From Davidsoniella eucalypti (Eukaryota > Ascomycota > Sordariomycetes > Microascales > Ceratocystidaceae), in contig RMBW01000003.1 in the NCBI GenBank assembly GCA_004009845.1, forward strand, positions 248,001 to 312,000: DNA of 64,000 bases, read 5' to 3'. Position numbers and translations under genes: made by a program. This document shows, in pieces, positions 43,701 through 56,348 of the stretch. Each line of letters begins with the position of its first letter. Positions within the stretch are counted from its first letter, which is position 1. Under the pieces are notes generated by a model. It was given only the letters and a program-made list of their open reading frames with translations. It did no database searches and was not told where the DNA came from.

Positions 43701-46139
43701 TCTTACACGGCATATCAAACTCAGCAAAAAAATCCAATGTACAGATATAGGCTCCAGAATATGTATTTTTTGTCTTTGACCTTCTGTCTTTAGCTTATAT
43801 TATCTATAGATGTGTATATATATTTACACGACGCCGTTGTGCTGTATGATATTACGAACTGCCCAAATACTACTAGTGTGTGGTATATATATGTAAGGCG
43901 TAATGAAACATAATACACCAACGTAAGAGACACGGCCATATCTTGCCTATCGGGAATCCCATTCACCTACACCGTGGTTTATTCTATTTCTTTTACTACG
44001 GCTACATTGACGGCAAATGTTTCTTAAGCCAGGGTAGAAAAGAAAAAAAAATGAGCTAACGTACTTGCCATGGGGTGTATGTCTTCTTCTGGTTGCACAT
44101 TTATATCCTTCTGATCTTGCAAATCCTGCCCTTCAGATACATTGAGACTTCCTCTGTCTTGTGATGTTTCTTTTTGACACTTTGGTGTAGACTGAACATA
44201 TCATTCTTCTTGGCGAAAGTAGAGGCCTAGTGCTTGGGAGACATACTGGCAGTTTATTGGACATATCTTCTGCATTATGAAGGCAGAGAGAAAATGATTA
44301 TTTTCCATGATTTAGCTTTTCATCATGTGGTGGTCTTCAGCCGCTGATTCCGTCCTGTATCGTTGGTCGATGTATGTGTTGTAGATAGTAGCAAGATGTT
44401 CTACATTGCAATATGGGCATTTCTCGAAAGCCTGAAGCCTCAAAACATCATAGGTTATTCACAAGGTGATTCAACTATTTTTGGTCGAGTCCTAGAGATT
44501 TTGCGGTCGTGATAAAAGTGGCCGTCCACTTGAAATAGCCACCCCCCTGGCAAGTACGTTATGTCTCCAGTTATCCACTTCCATTTTTTTAGTCATAAAT
44601 TTGACGGGCCTACACAAACTAACATTTGCGTCATCTTTGCTTTACATGCATACATACATATACATATATACATATAAGGGCTACTTTTAATTCGGACAAG
44701 GAACAGGGAAGTCTGTCTTGTCTAAACTAAGCCTTGACGGAACAACTCCTTAATCCAGCAGTAACCTCAGAAGTCGTCCATGAATAAGTGAAAAGACCGA
44801 CAGTTGAGCTGATATCGCACCTGGATTTGCCTTATTCCTTAGCAGTACCGGGCAATGCCATTTAGTAATGATCTCTAGAGTACGGTGTTCCTTTCTGCAA
44901 ATCTTCCGCCATCATCATCGTCCAACTTTAAGCCCAGGCCCAAGTCTTTACACAAAACATATGTCTCCGGCCGTTGCACCTAGATCCGAACTTTTAGCTG
45001 TAAGCCCACTTAAGCCTTCTCATACAGCAGGTCAATTATCAAGGCGGGGAAGCTACCCAACCCAGCTAACACCTGTCTAGTCACACTCTAGCGAGGACAG
45101 TCAACAAACTGAGCGGTCGACCCAAAGAGCCGCCACCTATGACTTCTACTCCTGTGTCTAGTGATCTATCACTGATGGATCATGGACACGAAGGTCCTGG
45201 TGTTCGGCTTCATGTGGTTAGGCCTCAGCGCCTGTTGCCTGAAGGCCCAAGGAATCAGCATATATAGTTACATACATTAGCCTACAAAATTCAAGCACAT
45301 TTATGGGTTCAATACTTTTTCCAGCTTAGCAGCCACTGGATGCGCCCTCGGGCATTTTTGGGTATCTTCGAGGTGTATGCATAGTCCTCGCTGTATAGTG
45401 ACTGACCCTTGAATTGTATCATGATGTTTTTAATGCATAGCGAGCCTATGGACAGACACAAAGGATTTCTATCTTGACCTCGGTCTAATATATGTCGTAA
45501 TAAAAATACTGTCTACTTTATGGAATATGTGCACCCTCTTACCAATAAACCAAGCTTTCTTGCAGGTTGACCTATTTTCAGCGTTTTGTTTACAATATCT
45601 AGGAACAACTTGTCGGATTAGGAAGAACACCCAAAGGAAGCTAACAGCAAAGACGCCTTCACTGCAGTTGCTGGAAGGGGCATCCACGCTCCTCTGGATT
45701 CCTGGGAGTTACATTGCATCGACAGGCTAAATTCCAAGAATAACAATAGAAGCACAATGCCAGCGAGCTACGTTGGGCTGACAAGTTCTAGTTCTATCCG
45801 ATAGCAACTACTATCATACGGACCAGAAGCCAATTCCTACCCATTCCACAGCATCCTTTCAGGTGGTTATTTATTATTCATTCAGATCACTCAACGGGAA
45901 CACATGCTTGGTAGTATCTGGAAAATGGTCGACATTTCTCCAATAAGCATTTATCATGTAGCATTTGCGTTAACCCTAATGTATGTTAGCCCTCTACGTC
46001 ATACTTTTTCTTCATTATTCCACAGTTACGTACTTTACTCTAACATTGTAAGTTCTCTTGCCAACCTTTCCTCCTCGGGAATGTCGCTGTCCATTCTCTC
46101 GCATCTGTTGATTTATTTCATGATGCACTGTTTTGTGAG

Positions 46140-46560
46140 GTCTTGAGCCTGTTTCTTCCCCTCTCGAGGGTCTTTCTCACCAACGACCGCCCACCCCCTT
46201 TTCTCTACACTTTTCGTGATTGCTGGTCTCCCGAGCTTCGCTGTGAAGAAATTTTAGCCCAATTCTACTCAACCCCTCCCGATTCCCCGACGCCGACCTC
46301 GCGATAGTTGTCTCCTTGGGCACCTTCCTCGCACTCCTCGCACTCTGTTTTTTTCCTTTGTGTCTCTACCAACCTGCTAGGCGGGCAGTGAAGAAATAAG
46401 TTTAGCCAGGCCCATGTGAAATTTGTTCTTATTTTCTGTGTTTTTCTTTTTTAGTTCGGACCTCCATTATGAGAGGATCTTCGAGGACCATTAGGGTTTC
46501 TCGACGTCTAACGATCCAGTAGGGTCGGATCCACGTGATCCACATAAAGATGTAATAAAT
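46140..46560. other. CT/GC-rich islet with an E-box palindrome in the gene-poor region
   Basis: 46140-46400 is CT-rich and has few ATGs, resembling the gene leaders in this window. A splice-acceptor-like TTCTTTTTTAG follows near 46445. GGATCCACGTGATCC at 46527-46541 has a CACGTG core between inverted GATC sequences. No coding sequence was found downstream, so a noncoding transcript or relic promoter are the main possibilities. Confidence 0.25.
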
Positions 46561-49500
46561 AAGTTCCCTTGTATCATATCTTATATGCCATCGTCCATCC
46601 CAAGATATATGTAATTAATGGAAATAGACCAACTATTCTGGGCATCAACAGTAACTAGACAGCGGAATACATACCGCACCCAACGTTAACTTTTGTAGCT
46701 AATTTGGAGGGTTGGCTAGATATCAAGACGATACATATATCAGTAAACGGCCATTGATTCCATAATCTGACATTAGGATGTGGCTACATACATATGTATA
46801 TGTACAATGTCTGTTACTAAAAGGGTCGACATGCATCACCTACAAACATGGTTGCCATACCTAGTTATTACAATCTCCATAAGACACAACAATCTTGAGT
46901 TGTAATAGCCTGCTTGTAAGCCCAACCCCAATTATAGACACAAGATCATTGACAATTCGCTCTAAAGAATATGTTGTGCATCGATACATTTTCTTTCTCG
47001 CAACCTGGTGATCTATATCGGAGCTTCTAGTTACATTTCTCTCATGTCTATCCTTTCCCACTGTAAGATCTCAACTTCGGCATACATGTGCCGTGTCTAG
47101 TATAATGTCATACAGTGATCGATCCTATTCCTTGAAGGTTTCATGGAAGCTATTAAAAATGGAAAGTGCAAACATTTGGATACAAGCATACTGAACATGA
47201 ATAGCAGAACGAAACAAACATGTTGGTCTAACTAGACAAACCAGTCGTTGTGTAGAACACGAGCATAACTTAGCTACATCATCGGCCACACAGTGCCACT
47301 GCCGTGTCAAACCAACGATCATGCTGTCTGTTTCCTAAATCATTTGTACTGAGTGAGCATTCCATCGGCCACCGTTGAAATTTTTGTTCTTTTGTTCCTT
47401 CTAATGCTTACAACGTCATGGCATACAAACATGTATGTAGTTATTTGTGCTTATATACCAGTATTGGAGCATATAATCCGTTGAAATGTTATTATGTAAT
47501 AAGAGGTGTTAGACAACTAACACCGAAAATTTGGGAGATAAACGAGTTGTTAGTTGTTCATTATTCATTTCTAGACTTTGTCCAAAGAAAGACAATAAGA
47601 AGAATTTATGTCTCCCATTTATGTGAAAATATAAGAGTGAATGTCGGAATCAACTACGCAAAAGAACAGTAATCAAGCCTCTCGCTTGGCCTGCACCTGC
47701 AAGAGCTGAATGCTACGTCACTTTCTTCTCTTTGGGCCATATACAAAGTAGACATATAGCACTAGAATGGCCTAGGGGCCCCATTTCTCACTGGATATAG
47801 GAAACATTAGAATGGATACGGACCCGGAACTAGAAAACAATGCTTTGGCGGATATGATTTTGAGGGTTTTGTTGTCTCCCTAACTAGGATTATTAGGATG
47901 TAGGAAGTGTTGATCACCACAAGAGAATAAAAAGAGACGAAAAAAGGTGTAGGACAGCTAAGCACAAAGAACGAATAGGTGTCTGGACACATCCAAAGTA
48001 TAGTAACTGGAGAAAATTTCCAAAGAAGAATACTTCAAGCAGAAATATCTCGAGGCTTGTCTCCGGACCATGGAAGGAGGAAAGGAGGAGGGGAAACGGC
48101 AACGTGCAGCCCAAGTAGCGTAAGATTTGGATGGATCTTGCTTGTTATTCAGCTACACATTCCAGCTCTGATGCTAGTGGCTTTGTATAGGGAAAATATA
48201 ATACGGACGATAGAGAAACTACGATCACCGACATCTATCTGTATGTCCATGATCTCCGGCCAGATGTATTAGATATATGTATATTGCATATACGCAGGCG
48301 ACGGACGCCGTAAGTTTCTTCACTCGGGTAAAACAATATGGTTATCCCATGACGCTTAAGAACTATGATGCCGATGATTTCTGCCATTTCTTTCTTTCCG
48401 GAGTCTTCAAGGTGAGCTCATAAACAACTACATTGTACTTTCATGTGTCGGTTCCCTTTTACTACATATCATTCCCCCTAGTCACATACTGTCACATCGC
48501 GCCGGTGGCTAGTACAGCGTGGGGGCCAAGACTATCGGTTAATCTGCTGCTAAAGAGAAAGAAATTATTAGTTACCATTAGAAAATGGGGAGTGTTAACT
48601 AATGATCTCAGCTAGAGATTGAAAGAGGCACAAATATACTTGATCTTCTCACTCGAATGTGCCAATGCCAAAGCTAGGAATCACCCGACCATACAGATTC
48701 ATACTTGTACGGCTTTTACGACATGCTTACTTTCAAAGATATGATATGCTATAAGTAAAAGGTAGGCGGATTTGTCAACAGAAGAAACCACATAAGATAT
48801 CGATCATCAAGTGGATGCTACCTTGCTCATATATAGAGTTGCGATATCATATATTGGCCCAGTCATCGTAGATGTTTCTTCACATCAGAACTCTAAACTG
48901 CACATATATAAGTATCAACTTGAGAAATGCCGTACAAAGACATGATAGACTTAATATAGGGAAGGTGACCGTGCTCACTATCCTGTGTATCGTGTCGCTC
49001 ATTGACTCAAGGCTAGGAGATAAAACTGTGTCTGAGATTGAGATGTGACAGATGTAGACACTCTTTTGCGGCAGGGAGAAAATACGGCCGAGCGACCGCC
49101 TGCTTAAGCTATCATGGGTTTTTATCTTGTTTGGTATTGGAACACGTATTTTTCTTGGTTCAAAAGCTGCAAGTACAACTAGAAAGTACCATTGCTTCCC
49201 AAAGAAGCCCATCGCAGCGCGGGCTCCAAGTCTTGTCGGACGAACTGCTGGGAACAGGGTAAGGAACCACTTTAGATAATAAGCACTGCTACTTCAAGCC
49301 TGGACAGGAGAAAAAAAGGAAATAGAATGGCCAAAGGGGAGGGGGGGTGCGTTTCTTTTTTGGTTGTGGCACTTTGTTGCAAAAAAAAGAAGAAAAAAAA
49401 AAGGCAATAGTGACTGCAAGTGCCTTGTAGCAGACATATCTTTGAGGGCATTTACTTCGTCTTATGCATGGACACATGATAAGGTCCAGAATCTGAATGA

Positions 49501-52500
49501 AGGAAAGATGTGTAGTGACATTAGGGGAGTTGGCAGACATTCAATATCTTATATTGTGGTAAAAAGATGATTCCCAGTTTCCACGGTGGTGACTCAATAT
49601 GTCGAATTATAACCCACAAGTCTAACAATGAAAAGATTTAGTAGGCCAAGGTCTCCTTTCATACTTGAGATCAATATACTGTTCACACCTATACCGATGA
49701 AAAGCGAATATATGGCAATCTAGATACTGAATACTGTAAAGAAGACGTATATTCCTGTATATAGTGATGCCTTGTGTTTATTGGGGCTAATAAACTCAAT
49801 AACCACGAAGCAAAGTGCTTTCCACATGTTGTTCATTGTAAACACAGAGAAGTGAATGCACACCATATCGGGTACCTATACAGATAGATACATTGACGTC
49901 TAGTTACTAAGCGAGCCAGTAAGCGATGGTCTGTGCATAAAAGCCATTATACCAGTATCTATTCTTCCTGTGCAAGTTAGCTAACCTGTCCTTCGTTTCC
50001 AAATATCTACCCAGTAGGAGGTTTTTGTGTAGAGTTATATTGTAAATCATAGTATTGCTTTTCTTTGTGTTTGGATGTGGATCTACAGAGAGCCAGAATG
50101 CTTGCCGTATTCAACTATAGGGGGCGTTATATAATGTATCTTGCATCCACAGATTGCATACTACGTACAGGCCATAGCCAATATTTAACATTATGAACCG
50201 TGTTCGTACAGTCTATGATTGTTTTAATATTACTGATGCCAGATGCTAGAGACTATGTGTGTATAGATAGTCATATAGAGCTAGCCCGTAGTCATTTATA
50301 ATCGTTGGTATGGAATTTAATGAGGTTGGGACTATACTCTACTCGTAAGTGTGGAAGTTGTGACATGTAGACTCCTACATGACGCAACATTTCACTATAT
50401 TTATATATATATTCTCACGGCTCAGAGCTGTACTTGTTGAAAGCGGACCCTGCAAACTGTCAACACAACGCCCTGCAACGCAATCAAGATCCGAGTTAGT
50501 ATGAAGCACATGCTAGGATACACACGCCTACACATCTCCATGCAACTCATGCACTTTCATACCCACATGTGCACTCATATCAATGTTAGGGCCTTATTAG
50601 TCTCGCTGATGCTGGCTAGCGTCAATCATCTTCTACAACAAGTCCGAGGGAACATGCAACTTCACAGACCAGTCTAGACTTGCACAGCTTTGTACAGTAT
50701 AGGACCGTCATAATTTAATCTCTGCTGACACAATTGCGAACTAAACCCTGCTAATATGCTCAGCGAGACTGCACTTGTCCATGACCCTTTCAGACATTCC
50801 TGGCTATATAGATCGACAAGTGTGAAATAAAGAAAGGTTACAATTATCCAAAAGACCCTACTTGTCCGCCTCATCTGAGGTAAATCCAACTACTAGGTAC
50901 AAGCTTTGTGATCCGTTGCTTATGGCGTACACTAGCCGGGCCGTCATCATAAGCTTCCCACTGGCTTATTCGGCTATATGGTAAGTAGAATGGGGTGGAT
51001 AAGTGTATACTATCACATCATGCAACTCCAAACTCGCTATCTTGATGTTAACATGGGTTGGATATAATAAACAATAGATAGTATCAGTCAAACATATGTA
51101 TACCTATGGAGTTCTCGACCTGATATATCGTCTTGTCGTCTTGTTCAGCATATAGAGAAGGTGATACGTACGTAATATCTCCCACCCCTTATCATCTCTG
51201 AGAAATCCGACTTTGTAAAATTCTCCCCCTAACGACTAGGTGGTTGTCCGGCTCGTGGCTCGATCATATTCAGCGCCCATGGAATGACGACATGATCCGA
51301 TATTCCGAGGCATTGGGTCGGCTACAATTACCGCCGTCACGGCCTCCCCCGTTTACTAGAAGCTTACCACAAGTGGAAATATGGCCGCTCTTCACTAGAG
51401 TATACCTATACTGTGAACCGATAGCCTATGGTTATCTGGGACGCTGGTTATCCCATTCTTCAACTAGAGTATATGAGGATATGTCTGAAGATGATAGTGA
51501 TACTAAACGTTATGGCCATGACCTAAATGTGATATAGATGGGGCTACCCTTTGTCTTAACAGATCATGTACAAGGATATCGTAATCAAACAAATCTATGA
51601 TCATGATATTCTTGACAGTGACAATCCCGCCGAATACACCCTGCAACTCAAGAATAATTCACGGTACGGATAAGCTAATCAAGGACGTATTGTATGTGCT
51701 AACAGTAAAGAAGCAATATCACATCCAAGATTCACAGGGAGTACTCCTAGGTGGATAATTATTACATGCAACCAATCGGAAAATAAAAAGAAATAATAAT
51801 CACTAGCCAGGGAAGCTTGAAAGGAAGAGAACATGGTGAGTGATGGTACATGTACAGATATAGCACGCAAGATATTTCCCGATTTGAGAAGACGATACAA
51901 TGCTGGAGAGCTACTATAACAGACATTGGCATGTCGAAGAAAAAAGAAAATCACCGCGCTTACATCTGTGACAGTCATTAACCTGATACTTGGGGGCTCC
52001 TGGAACTGTCAAGCTAAGCAACTTTTGGGATTAGGATAGCCTAACTGCATATCCATAGTTGAATTGTAATACCCTTAAGCTCCGCCTGTAATGTTTTATC
52101 TCGAGTGACTCAAGCACATTTTGCTAATTTTCCCACATTCGTGAAGTTCCCTAAATAATAACACGTAAACTGAAGTGACTAGAGTATACGGGATTGGATC
52201 GCAAAAGTACAGAATGAAGGTGTTCCAACGCAGGACATGATGTTTATATAATACTACCAAGTTCTTAGCCGATCTAGACTGGATATATACGGCAGATATG
52301 TATCAACCATAACTTTCCATATAGTGCTGGCTTCAGTTTCGTAGTTATAAGACTGGCCACTCGCTTGGAATGCGAGGAAGTTGTCTTGTGACTTATACGT
52401 CCTACTTGATATTCATTGATACGTGGGAGACGAGCCTTAGACGGGCTAATACAAGTGCTTATGATTACAATGATCATTAATCAGAGCATATCCATATCAC

Positions 52501-53826
52501 CGTATGTGCACATGAACGATATGTAGCCCCACGATGGCAAATGCAGGCTGACGGTTAACTATAAAGTCCATCCTACAAAGTAATCAACCCCTCTTTGGAT
52601 CTGATAGGCCTGGAACTTTCTTTTGGCAGGACCTTCGTCTAGACGTGTCCTCTTACCCATCCATCGCAACTAGCGGAAAACGCATATGAGCAAAAAAACT
52701 TCCATCTCATCCTCTCAATCTTCCTGCCAGCTTACAGTCAACAAATCCTAGCAAGGCAAATATGACATGGAAGAGGCAATTCTGCTTTGGAATAATATCT
52801 TCATATACCCCTCTTACTCTTCTTTTACTCCGTGGCCAATTTGGAGTTCCATCCCGATGAGGTAAGTAGGTTTCTACGTAAAGGTATACATTGCCCGAAC
52901 CCTCTCAGATGACAATGTTATATTGGTCATGGACATCAAGGATCCTCTGCGTAGCTTGATACGACAGCCTGGAACCGTTGAAAGGAAGAGAGGGAACGGG
53001 CCTACAACACGGCCTTATATCACAACGGGCTCGACTGGCAGATGTCGATTGCGACGATCCATATTATAGACATATATTCACAACGAACAACACATCACTA
53101 GGATCATGGTGGCGCGTACCTGAAGAAGCCTATACGTATGATGTCTGACAAGGAGGGTGTGGGGGTAATAAATGCACTACTAGTTGTCGTTGTTTCTTTC
53201 TTTCATATAAGCAATCTAAGAGTGGATATGCGTGAGCTTATGTATTAAGGCCACCGGGTATAAAGCTAATTATGTCTTCATTGAGGTATATCAAGTAGAG
53301 ATAATCACCGTAAATGCTGCTTGGTTCTCCTATGTGGGTGTAATGTCGGTAATGCAAGGCCTGAGGACATGAGGTACAGATATCATTGGCCAAAGTTGGT
53401 GGGGTATGGTACGAGTACTGTTAAATTGGGCAACGGATTTAAAGAATGCTAACTGTACGTCAGATGAGGTCTTCGTACGGAGTATCACGTGTTATCGGTA
53501 TTAAAGTGAGGCTTGGGTTATGTCTCGTGCACTGGGAAGCTGCCGCCAGGAACAACCATATTCGAGTTGGATTAGTCAACAATTTTACAATATCTAGTTG
53601 CTAAATATTAATGAGAAAATATATAACTAACAAAACAAAAAAAAAAGTAAACTCTTCAACCCTATGAACCTGTGAACCATCTTGCTTAGAACCGACTGCA
53701 TAGCTTGTGATACGGTTGTAAGAATAATATTCACCATAGTAAACCTAAAAAGTTCATGTCTTCAACGAAGAATTCATCTTCTACATACGACCACGTGAGC
53801 ATTGGTCCGTATCCAATCCGAATAGT

Positions 53827-53850
53827 AAAAAAAATAAATAAATAAATAAA
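53827..53850. repeat. (AAAT)n microsatellite
   Basis: An A-rich run is followed by about five AAAT/ATAA tetramers. Simple repeat only. Confidence 0.7.
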
Positions 53851-54032
53851 ACGCCATTGATAAAAGCAAAGGGTAAAAACAAATAAAAGTAAGGACATGA
53901 AATATCTCAGCGTACAAGGATTGCCATAGAAGGCCATCAAAACATTACAAGACTGGCTGGCACTAGCATTTTTGCATCAACACCATTAGAACGAAGGGAT
54001 TTTTTTTCTTCTTCTCGTTCTCGCTTACATCT

Positions 54033-55219
54033 TTAAGGCTGCTGACTTTGACTCAGAGACGAGCTGCCCTCGCCACGTAGTCTGCGTTCTCTGAGGATAC
54101 TTTCAGCCGCCTCTCGACTTGTCTTGAATCTTCTTGTTGCCGCAGGCTGTTGTGTCCATTCTAGCACGGCGGCATGTGTCATGTTGCTTCCAACCCCATT
54201 AACTCCACGGTTGGACATATCTCCTAGGGAGTTTGAGCTGTTAACCCGTTGGTGGAGCATTCCGCTGAATCTGTTAGGGGCACCGGGGCTCTCCAAATCC
54301 TCGCCGTTAACAGAACTAGTAGATGGCCATTGTGCACCAGCCTGTATGCTCGAGAGTTGGCGACGTTGATAGATTGGACCGGAGATGGTACTTCCTGCAC
54401 CTTCACCAAACCCAACTAAGCTGGAGGCCCCGTCGTCGCTCATACGATCATCGAATCCCACACTGCGGGCAGAAACAGACATGTTCTCGTCTAGCATCAT
54501 GTCATTAGCACCAATGCTCATGCCCGCGATACTGTCAGCGGCATCCCGGTCACCAATATTAGTCGATCCCGAGCGCGATTCGTCTAGATCATCGATGGTG
54601 CGCTGGGTTTCGCCCGAGACACTGGACGCCGTGGCGCTGGCAGTGCCGACGGTGCTCATCTTTGTGCGCGCAGTGGGCTGACCCTGTGCGTCGAAATATA
54701 CGGGCGCAAGGCCGTTGACGAGGCCAAGGAAGCCCGAAGAGGTTGGCGTGGTCTGGAGAGAGTGATTGCTGGTGGCTCCAGACGGTTCGCCATTGCTGTG
54801 TGTAGGAGGGACGCGCAATGTGGATATGCGCTCAAGACCGGCCAGGCGAGAGATGCGCTCGGCGCGCTCGGCTTCAAGGCTGACTGTTGACGGAGTATGC
54901 GAGTGGCCGCGGCCTAGTAGATGATGAGTGCTGCCAAAGTGACCGCGCTGGCCGTCTTTAGTTGCAACTGTCGACATGGCGGAGAGGGATGTAGTGGTGC
55001 TGGTTGGGGTTCCGCTGTTGAAAAAGGGTGGTTAGGTTTCTGGTCTGTAGATTTGCAAGATGGAAGAAGTAGTACATACGGCATGTCAGGCGGAGTGTCG
55101 CAGGTCGGCGGCTCGACAAAGCTCACCATAGACGGCGTAGCAGCGAATGGCTGCTGAAGGCCATTCTGCGGCGTAGAAGGCTGCGAGCGCGGATGTGGAT
55201 GAGAGTGAGAATGTGACAT
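54033..55219 (-). CDS. Ser-rich disordered protein, function unknown
   Basis: Exons on the minus strand are 55219-55080 and 55014-54033, giving 373 aa. The 65-bp intron has a GTATGT donor, CCTAACC branch and CAACAG acceptor and keeps frame at ...PPDMP|GTPTS. The start is His/Ser/Pro-rich (MSHSHSHPHPRSQPS). The middle has a short helix (LEAERAERISRLAGLERI, about 91-108). A conserved-looking segment around residues 230-260 reads GFDDRMSDDGASSLVGFGEG and SGPIYQRR. The C-terminus has FKTSREAAESILRERR. The rest is Ser/Thr/Gly-rich. The mixture of short ordered motifs in disorder is typical of regulatory or scaffold proteins. I could not name a family. An ATG-free stretch of 442 bp lies upstream. 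Confidence 0.8.
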
Positions 55220-55661
55220 CTTGAAGTGGCCTATGAGGTCTGATCGGTTGGCTAGGCAGTTTGGGGAACTGGCTGGGCGTATTGGATACCAAATACCAAG
55301 GCCTTTAATGGTGTATGCGACACGGTGATCGGGTGCAGATTGGATCGCTCAGTTAGTCGATCAGGATAGCGACGAGCAATTGGCAACTCTGATTTTCGGG
55401 TTGTCGCGGTGTCCGAAGAAGTGGTGCGCGCAATCAACGGAGATGATAGAGGCAAAAGACGAGGTTTGGCGGCGATTTCTTTTCTTTTCTGGTTGACGAG
55501 CCAAGATAGCGGCGAGATTAGCAGATTGAAAAGATGGGGAGATGGTGATTGCTGTTGTTACTGTTGCTTTTTTACCTTGTTACCTAGATTGGCGGTCGTT
55601 TGTTGTTGTTTCTTAGCTTTTATTTTGCCAATTAAATTAATTAGCAGGGGGGACCGGAAAA
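55220..55661 (-). promoter_or_regulatory. ATG-free leader/promoter of the gene at 54033-55219
   Basis: No ATG on the minus strand for 442 bp before the start; the first is at 55662-55664. GTT/GAA-rich blocks near 55550-55620. Confidence 0.4.
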
Positions 55662-56348
55662 CATGTCATGAACAAAGTTTCATGTACCAAATGCAGCGAA
55701 TAATGCAACTGGATATCTCGCACATTATTCTTAGAATATTAGAGTCTCGATGATCAGCATAGCACAGCGCCTGGCTAGCCCGAACTAAGTATACAGAACA
55801 CACACGAATCGGCCATATACAGCCGACCACAACAAGTATCTCACCCGCTGCCATCTGAAGCGTTTACTGCATTCGCTCTAATAGCACTTTAGCACGGCTA
55901 CTATTACAACTAAAGCTATTAAGCTGTTATAGCGCACCTTGGGGCCTAGAACGTCATATAGCCCACTGTATGACGTAGAGTTCTAGGTTCCTGGTACTTT
56001 GCGCACGAGCCCCATAGTCCCCACATATCCGTCCGATCAGTTGCTGGAATGCCTTCTGATTGGCTCGTGCGTTCCGCGGGGCAGCCTCAGTAAACTTGAT
56101 ACAACAAGGCGACACAATTACTCCGTGTCAATTTAAATACACACGGCCACTGGCACTAACCTACATATGTGGAAAGCTGTGGGGGGCTACATCCCGCGAA
56201 AAAAAAAAAAAAAATTGTGATATACAGGTCCTTGAGAAAGACAAAACACAAAACTTGGTCTATATTATGCAGAATGCGCACATGCGGTGCATCTATCAGA
56301 AGAGAAAAAAAAGAAAAGCAATAAACAGCACAGAAATACACGTAGCAC
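55662..56348. other. intergenic, no gene recognised
   Basis: Short AT-rich spacer downstream of the gene at 56349-57537. It contains an A run of about 17 bases at 56200-56215. No supported ORF. Confidence 0.5.

Larger units (their letters stand above)
39375..54032. other. 14.7 kb gene-poor region
   Basis: Both strands were read for genes. ORFs are short, mostly without ATG starts, and show no domain, exon-like GC rise or plausible splice chain. Candidates examined and not called include 40042-40242, 42689-43236 (open in all three forward frames), 47418-47672 and 51244-51537. No intact transposon, long terminal repeat pair, rRNA or tRNA was seen. The region has many TATA/CATA-type simple sequences and an (AAAT)n run at about 53827-53850. 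It contains a CT/GC-richer islet at 46140-46420 and a degenerate octamer array at 40744-40792. It could be regulatory DNA for the adjacent transcription factor, a degraded repeat region, or hold unrecognised lineage-specific genes. Confidence 0.5.

Noticed and set aside
51244..51537. 97-aa ORF with acidic tail in the gene-poor region
   Set aside because: TTG start, first ATG deep inside, no family recognised; kept only as part of the region description.
53780..53805. ACATACGACCAC, like the start of fungal 5S rRNA
   Set aside because: Only the first dozen bases agree; the following bases do not match 5S.
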